Assembly: GCA_030038595.1 (NCBI GenBank)
Contig: JASHSW010000049.1
Location: 1 to 6,819 of the forward strand
DNA length: 6,819 bases
DNA from: Methylovirgula sp.
GTDB lineage: Bacteria; Pseudomonadota; Alphaproteobacteria; Rhizobiales; Beijerinckiaceae
Direction of reading: 5' to 3'
The notes below the pieces were generated by a model. That model did no database searches. It was not told the origin of the DNA and saw nothing but the letters and a program-made list of their open reading frames with translations. Made by a program: the position numbers and the translations under genes. Shown piece after piece: positions 1 to 5,967 of this stretch (positions are counted from its first letter, which is position 1; every line of letters begins with the position of its first letter).

Positions 1-2
1 AC

Positions 3-1295
3 GCGCGGACCGCGTTGATGAACTTCCTTTTTGCCAAGAAACACCATGGCCGATTCGTTCTGCGATTCGATGACACCGATGTGACGAGATCGACGGCCGA
101 ATATGCCGCGGCGATCGAATCGGACCTCGCTTGGCTGGGTATCGTTGCGGACGCGGTGGTGCGCCAGTCGAAGCGGTTTGGCCTCTACGACGCGGCGGCA
201 GAGAAATTGCGCGCCCTGGGGCGGCTGTACCCGGCCTACGAGACGGCCGAAGAGCTTGAGCGTCGCCGTAGGCGCCAGCAGGCGCGTGGTTTGCCGCCGA
301 TCTACGACCGTGCCGCGCTGCAACTGACGGCGGCCGATCGCGCCCGGCTCGAAGCCGAGGGCCGGCGCCCGCATTGGCGCTTCAGGCTCGACCCCACGAT
401 CGTGCGCTGGGACGATCTCGTTCGCGGCGAGAGCCATATCGATTGCGCCTCGCTCTCCGACCCGGTCCTGGTGCGCGAAGACGGCACGTATCTTTATGCG
501 CTGCCGTCCGTGGTCGACGATCTTGATCTCGCCGTCACCCACGTCATCCGCGGCGAGGACCACGTCACCAATACGGCGGTGCAGATCCAGATCTTCGAGG
601 CTTTGGCGGGGCAAGGCTCTGCACCGCTCTTCGGGCACCATAATCTTCTCACCTCGGCTTCCGGGGAAGGGCTCTCGAAACGCAGCGGCGCGCTTTCGGT
701 CGCCGCGCTGCGCGAAGAGGGCGTCGAGCCGCTGGCCGTAGCCGCCTGCGCGGTACTCACCGGAACGGCGGATTCGGTTCACCCGGTTCGCTCCCTCGAC
801 GAGCTTGCCGCCGAGCTCGATCTTCGCCACGTGTCTCGCACCCAGGCCCGTTTCGATCCGGCCGAACTCAAAAGCCTCTCGGCGCGGACGTTGCATCAAA
901 TGTCGTTCGAAGAGGTTCGCGAACGGCTCGCGGCGGCGGGAATTGCCGGCGAGAAGGCCGCGGATTTTTGGCTCGCGGTGCGCGGCAATCTCGCAACCTT
1001 TCGCGAAGTAGCCGAATGGTGGCAGGTGATTGCCGGCAGGATAGCGCCGCGCATCGAAGATGCCGAGATGCTTGCCGCGGCGCGCGAGACGCTGCCGAAG
1101 GAGCCGTGGGACGAAACGACGTTCGCTGGCTGGACGGCTTTGCTGAAGGGGCGCATCGATCGCAAGGGCAAGGCGTTGTTTCACCCGCTGCGCCTGGCGC
1201 TGACCGGGCGTGAACAAGGACCCGAGCTCGCCGTCCTCCTGCCGCTCATCGGCCGTACTAAAGCGGAGGCCCGACTATCCGGACGCGCCGCTTGA
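3..1295 (+). CDS. gltX: Glutamyl-tRNA synthetase (GluRS), 5' end cut by the window edge
   Basis: Class I aminoacyl-tRNA synthetase that charges tRNA with glutamate in the cytoplasm. The frame is already open at base 3 and reads [16 protein letters not shown], which in this family directly follows the ATP-binding HIGH motif; that motif and roughly the first 15 to 20 residues lie outside the window. The TTG at 15 and ATG at 18 are therefore internal codons, not the start. Visible landmarks are FVLRFDDTD, the tRNA/active-site segment [11 protein letters not shown] near 540-570, and the KMSKS-type loop GLSKRSG at 669-689. A helical anticodon-binding C-terminus ends in LLPLIGR. The usual zinc-binding cysteine cluster after the first half of the Rossmann fold is absent: YPAYET stands where many family members have YPCYCT. 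Alphaproteobacteria often carry two GluRS genes and form Gln-tRNA through GatCAB; whether this copy is non-discriminating cannot be told here. The last 38 bp overlap the opposite-strand DUF2865 gene. The family call is secure. Confidence 0.95.
   Translation, partial: ARTALMNFLFAKKHHGRFVLRFDDTDVTRSTAEYAAAIESDLAWLGIVADAVVRQSKRFGLYDAAAEKLRALGRLYPAYETAEELERRRRRQQARGLPPIYDRAALQLTAADRARLEAEGRRPHWRFRLDPTIVRWDDLVRGESHIDCASLSDPVLVREDGTYLYALPSVVDDLDLAVTHVIRGEDHVTNTAVQIQIFEALAGQGSAPLFGHHNLLTSASGEGLSKRSGALSVAALREEGVEPLAVAACAVLTGTADSVHPVRSLDELAAELDLRHVSRTQARFDPAELKSLSARTLHQMSFEEVRERLAAAGIAGEKAADFWLAVRGNLATFREVAEWWQVIAGRIAPRIEDAEMLAAARETLPKEPWDETTFAGWTALLKGRIDRKGKALFHPLRLALTGREQGPELAVLLPLIGRTKAEARLSGRAA
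1258..1295. other. Convergent overlap of gltX and the DUF2865 gene
   Basis: The 3' ends of the two opposite-strand genes share 38 bp. On the plus strand the segment encodes the GluRS tail [12 protein letters not shown] and its TGA; on the minus strand it encodes the end of the DUF2865 protein (RIVGPPL) and its TAG at 1260-1258. Neither transcript can end in a private intergenic terminator here, so any terminator must lie within the opposing gene or depend on Rho. Confidence 0.85.
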
Positions 1296-2427
1296 CGCCG
1301 TCGGGTCCGATCGTTTCGATCGTCTGCCCCTGGCCTTGCGAGTAGGCGGTGCCGTTCTTCACGTCGCCGGTCGCGATCCCCGCCGAGTCGTTGCCGGCGG
1401 TCGGGACTTGTGCGGCGGCGGCGGCGTCCGTCGCCTGGATGTCGTCGGCTTTGCCGGTCGGTTTGGCGTGCGGATCGGGCTTCGGCAGCGCCATCTCGGC
1501 GGATTTTTCCGGGGTGATCATCGCGTCGCGCGTCCCGCCGTTGTTGAGGATGCGTTCCGCATTGGCCAGCGTATCGGCCCATGAGGCGCCGGACGCCCGG
1601 CAGCTGCAGGAAGGATCGAGGCTCTTCTGGTATTTCAGCGCCGCCGGGAGATCCATGTACGGCTTGCCGTCGAGCCCGACCGCCGTCTGAATCTCTTGCC
1701 CCGGCACGCGCGTATAGACGCTTGTCACGGCGTTCGGGCACGAGGCCTGGCAAAAATCCGAAAGGCTCGCGCCGCCGCGCTCGCTATAGCTCATGGGGAA
1801 GAAGTAGCCGTCGCAGTGGCGAACGCAAAGCACTTCCGAGCCGCCTTGCGGCGTTTCACTTTCGGGCGCCGGCAATTCCAGTGGGTCCTGCGGCGATTGA
1901 ACGTCGGCGCTGCTCTGCCCGCCGAAGAGCGACTCGAAAAATCCCGGTTGATGCGGCGTGTTGTCCGCGGTGCGGCAGTAGGCATAGAACCGCGCCGCGA
2001 GTTGCTGGCGCTCGGGCGAAGCGTTGGCGCGCGCATTCGCCTCCAGTTGCCCCAGGTTGGCCTGCATCTGCTGAATTTGCGCATTCAATGCCGGGCATTG
2101 CGGCGGCGGCGGGCTGCCGAAGAACAGAAACTGCTGCCGATCGCAGCCGATCGAATGCGCGTAGTTCATCGAACGCTGCAATCCGGCGCGCTGTTGTTGC
2201 GCCTGGACGAGATAGGGATTGGTGCGCGCGTTGGCTTCGTCGAGCGCGGCGATCTGCGATCTGAGCCCGGCACAATCGATGCCCTGGGGAAGCGCCGCGC
2301 TCGAGGCGAGGCAGATCACCGCGGCAACCGGAACGGCAATGCGAACCGGCGCGGGAAAAACGGCGCGCCCCGCCCCGCGGTCGCCATCCGGACCGGAACG
2401 AGAGGCGCGGTGCGCAGATTGCGTCAT
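1258..2427 (-). CDS. Exported cysteine-rich DUF2865 protein
   Basis: A 389-residue protein of unknown function, probably periplasmic or envelope-attached. A long polar, Arg-rich n-region (1-29) is followed by a hydrophobic stretch (about 30-46) ending in ASSAALPQ, which looks like a signal peptide. Two Gln/Ala-rich helical, probably coiled-coil, stretches follow (about 53-90 and 112-140). The DUF2865 core spans about 199-277: [15 protein letters not shown], two Cys in FCQASCP, the conserved [15 protein letters not shown], and DPSCSCR. It holds six cysteines (201, 205, 226, 230, 274, 276); four more follow the signal region (52, 95, 111, 151), so disulfides are plausible. The tail (about 300-365) is low-complexity and ends in a short basic segment, [12 protein letters not shown]. 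The ATG at 2427 is the only start that keeps the signal sequence; its ribosome site is weak (GGGG, 5 nt upstream). Family assignment comes from recalled motifs. Function is unknown. Confidence 0.85.
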   Translation of the reverse strand: MTQSAHRASRSGPDGDRGAGRAVFPAPVRIAVPVAAVICLASSAALPQGIDCAGLRSQIAALDEANARTNPYLVQAQQQRAGLQRSMNYAHSIGCDRQQFLFFGSPPPPQCPALNAQIQQMQANLGQLEANARANASPERQQLAARFYAYCRTADNTPHQPGFFESLFGGQSSADVQSPQDPLELPAPESETPQGGSEVLCVRHCDGYFFPMSYSERGGASLSDFCQASCPNAVTSVYTRVPGQEIQTAVGLDGKPYMDLPAALKYQKSLDPSCSCRASGASWADTLANAERILNNGGTRDAMITPEKSAEMALPKPDPHAKPTGKADDIQATDAAAAAQVPTAGNDSAGIATGDVKNGTAYSQGQGQTIETIGPDGVKRRVRIVGPPL

Positions 2428-2609
2428 TCAAACCCCATGGAATCGACCGATCGCCATCTCGGTGATTCGTGACAGCGCTTTACCACTTTCGGCGGAGAAA
2501 TTGCTAAACGGCTATATTTTCCGCTATGCACCGATGCAGTACTCCAGGTGACCTAGGGGCCTAGCTACGCAGCAGGCCCGTAGCCCGTTGGAGGCTGAAA
2601 AGAGCACCC
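2428..2609. promoter_or_regulatory. Divergent control region between the DUF2865 gene and creA
   Basis: This 182-bp gap separates two genes transcribed away from each other, so it should hold both promoters. The stretch around 2500-2530 is clearly richer in A and T than its surroundings and contains TATATT at 2513-2518 (5 of 6 matches to a sigma-70 -10 box on the plus strand) and TTGCTA at 2501-2506. No well-spaced -35/-10 pair could be fixed for either direction, so exact promoters are not assigned. The right part holds a leader hairpin for creA. I see no coding sequence in the gap. Confidence 0.5.
2552..2584 (+). promoter_or_regulatory. Possible alternative hairpins in the creA leader
   Basis: Two mutually exclusive short stems can form just before the creA ribosome site: GGGCC (2557-2561) with GGCCC (2575-2579), and GCTAC (2564-2568) with GTAGC (2580-2584). 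The palindrome CCTAGG (2552-2557) lies at the left end. There is no U-run after either stem, so a terminator is unlikely. A role in leader folding is possible, but short stems in GC-rich DNA are common by chance. Confidence 0.25.
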
Positions 2610-3134
2610 ATGATCCTGTCGATTTTACGGCCGCTTACGGCCATCCTATTCGTCCTGGCGGTGCTGATACCGCGTTGCGCCGGCGCCGAAGAGCCCGACC
2701 TTATTTTCCGCAAATCGACGGTTTTTCATTTCCTGACCCCCAACGACAAACTCGCCACCTATGCGCTCGACGATCCCGCCATCGACGGCGTCGCCTGCTA
2801 TTTCACGGTACCGGAGAAAGGCGGCGTTGCCGGCACCCTCGGCCTCGCCGAGCAGGTCTCCGACATCTCGCTCGCCTGCCGGCAATACGGGCCGGTGAAA
2901 TTCAAGGAGAAGTTCTCGCAAGGCGACGTCGTCTTCCGCGCCAGGCGCTCGCTCTTTTTCAAGAAGATGCAGATCGTGCGGGGCTGCGACAAGAAGCGCA
3001 ACGTTCTCGTCTATATGGTCTACAGCGACAAGCTGATCGAGGGTTCGCCGAAGAATTCAACGTCGACCGTTCCGATCCAACCGTGGGGCGCGTCCGCCGA
3101 CGCTCCGAAATGCGCCGATTGGGTGAACGGCTAG
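2610..3134 (+). CDS. creA: CreA-family exported protein
   Basis: A 174-residue protein of the CreA family, named after the Escherichia coli gene beside creBCD. Despite the old label 'catabolite regulation protein', no DNA-binding domain is seen and its biochemical role is not established. Residues 1-26 form a typical signal peptide (basic start, hydrophobic TAILFVLAVLIP, cleavage site AGA before EE), so it should be periplasmic. Family landmarks run in order: DDPAIDGVACYFT, GGVAGTLGLAEQVSD, SLACRQYGPVKF, GDVVFRARRSLFFK, the RGCDKKRNVLVY strand, then YSDKLIEGSPKNS and VPIQPW. Mature cysteines lie in the first, third and fifth of these blocks, with one more near the C-terminus. The ATG at 2610 is chosen because the signal peptide begins there; GGAGG at 2590-2594 is rather far upstream (15 nt) and AGAG at 2601-2604 is nearer. 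No creB or creC lies beside it. It ends 4 bp before the convergent atpF stop. Confidence 0.93.
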   Translation: MILSILRPLTAILFVLAVLIPRCAGAEEPDLIFRKSTVFHFLTPNDKLATYALDDPAIDGVACYFTVPEKGGVAGTLGLAEQVSDISLACRQYGPVKFKEKFSQGDVVFRARRSLFFKKMQIVRGCDKKRNVLVYMVYSDKLIEGSPKNSTSTVPIQPWGASADAPKCADWVNG

Positions 3135-3138
3135 CCCT

Positions 3139-3624
3139 TCAATGCAGCAGGCGTTTGAGATCGGCGATTCCCGTTTCGAGCAGTTGCTCGCCGAGAGCGC
3201 CCTTGGCCTGCGCCTTTAGGACGATTTCAGCGGCTTTCGCCGCAGCGTCGGCGGCGGCGTCGCGGACCTGCGCTACGGCCTGTGTCTCGGCCGACGCGAT
3301 CTTATCCTCCGCCTGCTTGGTCCGGCGCCGGACGAATTCGGCAACGCGCTCGTGTGCTTCGCGCGCGATGCTCTCGGCTTCGGTCTGCGCCTGAGCAATG
3401 ATCGACCTGGCTTCTTCTTCGGCTTCGGCTTTTTTCTTCTGGAAGGAGGCAAGCAACGCTTCCGCTTCGGCACGCAGATTGGCGGCTTCGGAAAGCTCTT
3501 TTGAAATCCGCGCGGAGCGCCTGTCGAGCGCGTCGGTGATCTTCTTGTGGGCGCCGATATACCAGAGAAGGCCGATGAATACGAAGAAGGCGGTGGTCTC
3601 CCAGAACTCCGTATCGAAGTGCAT
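3139..3624 (-). CDS. atpF: F0F1 ATP synthase subunit b
   Basis: The peripheral stalk (stator) subunit that holds F1 still against the rotating c-ring. In this 161-residue protein a short N-terminus leads into one membrane segment (about 8-25, ETTAFFVFIGLLWYIGA), then a long charged coiled coil rich in Ala, Glu, Arg and Lys (about 28-130), and a C-terminal region ending ETGIADLKRLLH that should contact the delta subunit and F1. Length and layout fit subunit b of photosynthetic and alphaproteobacterial enzymes, which pairs with b' rather than forming a homodimer. It is the last gene of the operon. Its ATG lies 9 nt after the b' stop, and its Shine-Dalgarno GAGG starts at the final G of that TAG, so translational coupling to b' is likely. 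In the other orientation its stop is 4 bp from the creA stop. Confidence 0.95.
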   Translation of the reverse strand: MHFDTEFWETTAFFVFIGLLWYIGAHKKITDALDRRSARISKELSEAANLRAEAEALLASFQKKKAEAEEEARSIIAQAQTEAESIAREAHERVAEFVRRRTKQAEDKIASAETQAVAQVRDAAADAAAKAAEIVLKAQAKGALGEQLLETGIADLKRLLH

Positions 3625-3637
3625 GACGAGCCTCTAT
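3625..3637 (-). promoter_or_regulatory. atpF ribosome site overlapping the b' stop
   Basis: On the transcript the b' stop reads TAGAGG, so the GAGG Shine-Dalgarno of atpF begins with the last base of the stop codon and lies 6 nt before the atpF ATG. Ribosomes ending b' are placed to restart on b. That would suit two subunits needed in a 1:1 ratio; the coupling itself is inference. Confidence 0.6.
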
Positions 3638-4185
3638 TTTCTGGATTTGGCGATGGCTGCCGCGATGGCTTCGGCATCCGCGGGTTTGCCGGTGATATGC
3701 TCGACGATCGCGGCAGCCGCTTCCTGCGCGATCTGTCCGACGTTGGACATCGCCTTTGCCTTGGTAGCCTCGATCTGCGCCTCGCTGGCTGCGAGCTTCG
3801 CGGCGAGCTCGGCCTCGAGCGCGTGACGCTTGGCTTCGGTCTCTGCGGCAAGGCGGGCGTAGGCCTCTTGCGCCACGCTTTGGGCGTTGCCGCGTGCGTC
3901 GGCGAGGGTCCTTTGATATTCGGCCGCGGCTTGATCAGCCTCGGCGCGTTTGCGAGACGCTTCTCCGATGTCGCCGCTTATCTTGCTCAGCCGCGCATGC
4001 AGGATGCCCTCCACACGCGGCAGCGCCACTCTGGACATCAGAAGATAGAGCAGCCCGAAGCTGAGCACGAGCCAAATGAACATGGACGAGAAATTCGCCA
4101 TGTCAAAAGGCGGAAACGGCTTCGCGCCTGCCGGCGCAGTGCTTGGGACTTGCGTGCTCGTAGTCAAGCCGGTGTCGGTGGCCAT
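3634..4185 (-). CDS. atpX: F0F1 ATP synthase subunit b'
   Basis: The second stator subunit, partner of b in the peripheral stalk. In this 183-residue protein, a Thr/Ser/Pro-rich N-terminal extension (about 1-28, ending KPFPPFD) precedes the membrane segment (about 31-51, FSSMFIWLVLSFGLLYLLM). The family phrase SRVALPRVEGILHAR follows, and then a long Ala-rich coiled coil (about 60-165). The N-terminal extension and the LPRVEGIL phrase separate b' from the shorter b downstream. The symbol differs between genomes (atpX, atpG or atpF2). The ATG at 4185 has only a weak ribosome site (GGAAA, 6 nt upstream) and sits behind a strong hairpin at the atpE stop, so expression relative to subunit c is probably held down. 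It is placed between atpE and atpF. Confidence 0.93.
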   Translation of the reverse strand: MATDTGLTTSTQVPSTAPAGAKPFPPFDMANFSSMFIWLVLSFGLLYLLMSRVALPRVEGILHARLSKISGDIGEASRKRAEADQAAAEYQRTLADARGNAQSVAQEAYARLAAETEAKRHALEAELAAKLAASEAQIEATKAKAMSNVGQIAQEAAAAIVEHITGKPADAEAIAAAIAKSRK

Positions 4186-4204
4186 CGTTGATTTCCGATC
4201 GAGG

Positions 4205-4250
4205 AAGGAGCGCGCGGATCATAAATACGGCGATCCGCGCGCCTCTCCTT
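4205..4250 (-). promoter_or_regulatory. Strong intercistronic hairpin between atpE and b'
   Basis: A perfect 10-bp inverted repeat, CGCGCGGATC (4211-4220) and GATCCGCGCG (4232-4241), encloses an 11-nt AT-richer loop. Beyond a 3-nt bulge (4242-4244) the stem extends by 6 more pairs, AAGGAG with CTCCTT (4205-4210 and 4245-4250). On the transcript the extended base reaches into the atpE TAA, and the sequence TAAGGAG, a near-ideal Shine-Dalgarno, is locked in the stem. No U-run follows, so a simple Rho-independent terminator is unlikely. More plausible roles are protection of the upstream atpIBE message from 3' decay, a processing site, or partial attenuation that favours subunit c over b' and b. 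Confidence 0.75.
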
Positions 4251-4482
4251 ACTTCAACACGAACAAGAGCAGGATCGCCACAAGGAAGGCAAAAATGCCG
4301 AGACCTTCCGCCAACGCCACGCCGATGAAAGCACGACCGAATTGAGCGTCGGATGCTGTCGGGTTGCGCAGCGCCCCCGAAAGGAAGTGACCGAAAATCA
4401 AGCCCACGCCGATCGCGGCGGCGCCCATGCCGATCGCGGCGAGGCCGGCGCCTATAAATCTCGCTGCTGTAGTGACATCCAT
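4249..4482 (-). CDS. atpE: F0F1 ATP synthase subunit c
   Basis: The proteolipid that forms the rotating c-ring. At 77 residues it is the normal length and folds as two membrane helices. Helix 1 (about 8-34) carries the glycine packing repeat GAGLAAIGMGAAAIGVG. The polar loop ALRNPTASD (R39-N40-P41) is the contact with gamma and epsilon, with Asn in place of the more usual Gln. Helix 2 (about 50-76) carries the proton-binding carboxylate Glu59 in VALAEGLGIFAF. Glu and no extra sodium-ligand pattern point to proton coupling. This is the most strongly initiated gene in the operon: AGGAG at 4489-4493 lies 6 nt before the ATG, fitting the need for many c copies per complex. It lies 49 nt after atpB and is followed at once by a strong hairpin. 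Confidence 0.97.
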   Translation of the reverse strand: MDVTTAARFIGAGLAAIGMGAAAIGVGLIFGHFLSGALRNPTASDAQFGRAFIGVALAEGLGIFAFLVAILLLFVLK

Positions 4483-4531
4483 TCTATGCTCCTGACGAAT
4501 AGGGCGACCGATCTGTTGTTGCGCTCTTTAT
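4483..4531 (-). promoter_or_regulatory. atpE translation start region with strong Shine-Dalgarno
   Basis: The 49-nt gap after atpB reads on the transcript as an A/C-rich stretch (AAAGAGCGCAACAACAGATC) and then AGGAG (4489-4493), 6 nt from the atpE ATG. It is the best ribosome site in the operon, and the CAA-rich stretch upstream looks weakly structured. Both features should favour high initiation on subunit c. In Escherichia coli the region before atpE is likewise known to boost its translation; the parallel here is inference. Confidence 0.55.
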
Positions 4532-5272
4532 TCAGTGGCCCGGGTGAATTGCGTCGTTGAGATAGACGCAAGTGAGAATGGCGAAGACGTAGGCTTGCAG
4601 GATCGCTTGCAGGACCTCGAAGGCCAGCATCGCGATATCCGCGATGAAAGGAAGCGGCGCGATTACCGCCACGACGCCGGCGCCGAGCAACACGGCGACA
4701 AAGCCCGCCATGACCTTCAGCACGATATCGCCGGCGAGCATATTGGCGAAGAGACGGACGGAGAGGCTAACCGGACGCGTCGCGAAAGAAATGATCTCGA
4801 CCAGGACGATGAACGGAAGAAGAATGGGCGTCACGCCGGACGGCACGAAGGTTTTGAGGAAGCGGAAACCATGGCGATAAACACCGATGCCGATAACAAG
4901 CAAAATGACGCCGGCAGCCATGGATGCGGTGACGAAAATCTGGCTCGTCACCGAGAAGGCATAGGGAAACAGCCGCAGCACATTGCAAAAGAGGACGAAC
5001 ATAAAAATCGTGAAGATCAGCGGAAAGAATTCCATGCCCGCAGTGCCGGAGGTCATGCGAACCGTCGAAGCGATGAATTCGTAAGACATCTCGGTGGCGG
5101 ATTGCAGTCGTCCCGGCACGAGCGCCCGCCGCGATGTACCGACGAACATCAGCAAACAGATGGTGGCAACCACAATCGCCATGAAAAGCGATGCATTCGT
5201 GAAACTGACGTCGATCCCGAAGGGATGCAGCTTGACGATCGGCTCCACCGTAAATTGACGAATGGGGTCCAT
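4532..5272 (-). CDS. atpB: F0F1 ATP synthase subunit a
   Basis: The stator membrane subunit that forms the two proton half-channels against the c-ring. At 246 residues it has the usual alphaproteobacterial length. It opens with DPIRQFTVEPIVKLHPFGIDVSFTN, followed by five or six hydrophobic helices. The essential arginine is Arg173 in RPVSLSVRLFANMLAGD, and the last helix has the conserved LQAILQAYVFAILTCVYLND with Gln226 and the C-terminal AIHPGH. The conserved FVPSGV-LLPF-E-ISF region lies at about 142-163. Two positions look unusual from memory of the family: Arg100 in CNVLRLFPY, where Gly is customary (NLLGMIPY), and Gln111 in VTSQI, where TSHI is customary. The ATG at 5272 has a modest ribosome site (AGGAC directly upstream) and lies 50 nt after atpI. 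Confidence 0.97.
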   Translation of the reverse strand: MDPIRQFTVEPIVKLHPFGIDVSFTNASLFMAIVVATICLLMFVGTSRRALVPGRLQSATEMSYEFIASTVRMTSGTAGMEFFPLIFTIFMFVLFCNVLRLFPYAFSVTSQIFVTASMAAGVILLVIGIGVYRHGFRFLKTFVPSGVTPILLPFIVLVEIISFATRPVSLSVRLFANMLAGDIVLKVMAGFVAVLLGAGVVAVIAPLPFIADIAMLAFEVLQAILQAYVFAILTCVYLNDAIHPGH

Positions 5273-5322
5273 GTCCTGTTCTTTGCTCTTCCGCTAGCCT
5301 GCCGAGCTGCGACGCTGCGCCA

Positions 5323-5700
5323 CTATTTTGCATGCCGTCCCGGGCCCGTCTGGCCGACGGCGATCCGATAGACGTTCAGTAATCCTGCCGCCATCCCGAG
5401 AAACAGGAAGACGATGAGAAACACCGGCCCGGTTTTAAACCAGGTGTCGATCTGCCAACCGATGAGGGGAGCCACAACCACGGCGGTCACGAATTCTACA
5501 AGCGCCCGAAATCCGAGGTTCGCCGCGTCGAGTGATCGTCGGGAAGATCGACCCTCGTCGCTTGGCTGGGATGGCGGTTGCCGTTGATCGAGCGCCTCCG
5601 AGAGTCTGGCAAGCCGCGCGCTGAGCCGAGCGGCTTCACTGTCCTGCCCCAAGTCGCGATCGGCCGCGCTCCGATCGTGCGTCTTCTCGCCGTTTGCCAT
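5323..5700 (-). CDS. atpI: ATP synthase assembly protein AtpI
   Basis: A small membrane protein at the head of the F0 operon, thought to help c-ring assembly or stability and possibly Mg2+ uptake; it is not part of the finished enzyme. In this 125-residue protein the first half is soluble and charged (1-58, with a helical segment SEAARLSARLARLSEAL). The AtpI domain follows: LGFRALVEFVTAVVVAPLIGWQID (first membrane segment, about 63-82), then FLIVFLFLGMAAGLLNVYRI (second, about 93-112), the typical hairpin ending in LLNVYR. The frame stays open upstream to a GTG at 5817, but that start would lie upstream of the likely transcription starts and adds residues unlike the family. MANGEK at 5700, preceded by AAGGGG, is therefore chosen. 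First gene of the operon. Confidence 0.9.
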   Translation of the reverse strand: MANGEKTHDRSAADRDLGQDSEAARLSARLARLSEALDQRQPPSQPSDEGRSSRRSLDAANLGFRALVEFVTAVVVAPLIGWQIDTWFKTGPVFLIVFLFLGMAAGLLNVYRIAVGQTGPGRHAK

Positions 5701-5733
5701 CGCCGTTTCCCGCCCCTTCAGACGGAACAGCGC

Positions 5734-5762
5734 TCTATAATGTGGTCCGCAATGAAAAGCGA
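5734..5762 (-). promoter_or_regulatory. Candidate proximal atp promoter
   Basis: TATAGA at 5739-5734 matches the sigma-70 -10 box at 4 of 6 positions and lies in a local AT-rich patch. The hexamer 17 nt upstream, TCGCTT, is a poor -35. A start near 5727 would give a leader of about 27 nt before the atpI ATG. It is an alternative or addition to the distal promoter. Confidence 0.3.
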
Positions 5763-5819
5763 GCATCGCCGCCGCCTGACGAAGGCGCGCGCGATCGACA
5801 TGCTCGGGACCGGGCACGC

Positions 5820-5848
5820 ACCTTAAAAACGCCGTCTAACCCTGTCAA
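5820..5848 (-). promoter_or_regulatory. Candidate distal atp promoter with perfect -35
   Basis: On the minus strand, TTGACA (5848-5843) is an exact sigma-70 -35 box. A 17-nt spacer leads to TAAGGT (5825-5820), a weak -10 (3 of 6 matches, including the first two bases and the last). Transcription would start near 5812 and give a leader of about 110 nt before atpI. The perfect -35 with ideal spacing makes this the stronger of the two candidates. Confidence 0.5.
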
Positions 5849-5860
5849 GCTTTCGCCATA

Positions 5861-5877
5861 TTGCGGCTTTGCCGCAA
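5861..5877. repeat. Perfect 7-bp palindrome upstream of the atp promoter
   Basis: TTGCGGC (5861-5867), a 3-base spacer TTT and GCCGCAA (5871-5877) form an exact inverted repeat 12 bp upstream of the candidate -35 box. As DNA it could be a dimeric regulator site; as RNA, a small hairpin. It shares the TGCGGC half-site with the palindrome at 5954-5967. Confidence 0.5.
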
Positions 5878-5953
5878 GGAGTTGAGGATGCTGGCCTTTC
5901 GTCCTCATTCTTGGTGTTGCGCGAAGCGCTCAACGCGGCAGATGGCCGCGCAT

Positions 5954-5967
5954 GCCGCAAATGCGGC
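5954..5967. repeat. Second palindrome with the same half-site, opposite order
   Basis: GCCGCA (5954-5959), AA, TGCGGC (5962-5967) is an exact 6-bp inverted repeat. Its arms are the same hexamer as in the palindrome at 5861-5877 but in reversed order, so the two could also cross-pair. It sits in the divergent region 77 bp to the right of the first. Confidence 0.45.

Noticed and set aside
2425..2439. Four-codon upstream frame (ATG at 2439) whose TGA overlaps the DUF2865 ATG
   Set aside because: No ribosome site precedes it and so short a frame arises easily by chance.
1696..2472. Long plus-strand frame antisense to the DUF2865 gene
   Set aside because: Arg/Ala-rich shadow; the minus strand has a signal peptide and the DUF2865 core, so that strand is the coding one.
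3177..3190. Small inverted repeat CGAGCA-GT-TGCTCG in the 3' end of atpF as a possible creA terminator
   Set aside because: It lies within conserved coding sequence, the stem is short, the loop too tight and no T-run follows.
2588..3394. Open frame of 268 codons on the plus strand across creA and into atpF
   Set aside because: It is Arg-rich and repetitive, overlaps creA in another frame, and runs antisense through atpF; creA and atpF both match known families.
4535..5371. Open frame of 278 codons antisense to atpB and the end of atpI
   Set aside because: It is full of Arg, Asp, Glu, Asn and His, as expected for the complement of a hydrophobic membrane gene; no family motif.
5701..5817. Upstream extension of atpI to a GTG at 5817
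   Set aside because: The added residues do not resemble AtpI, and the start would lie upstream of both candidate transcription starts.
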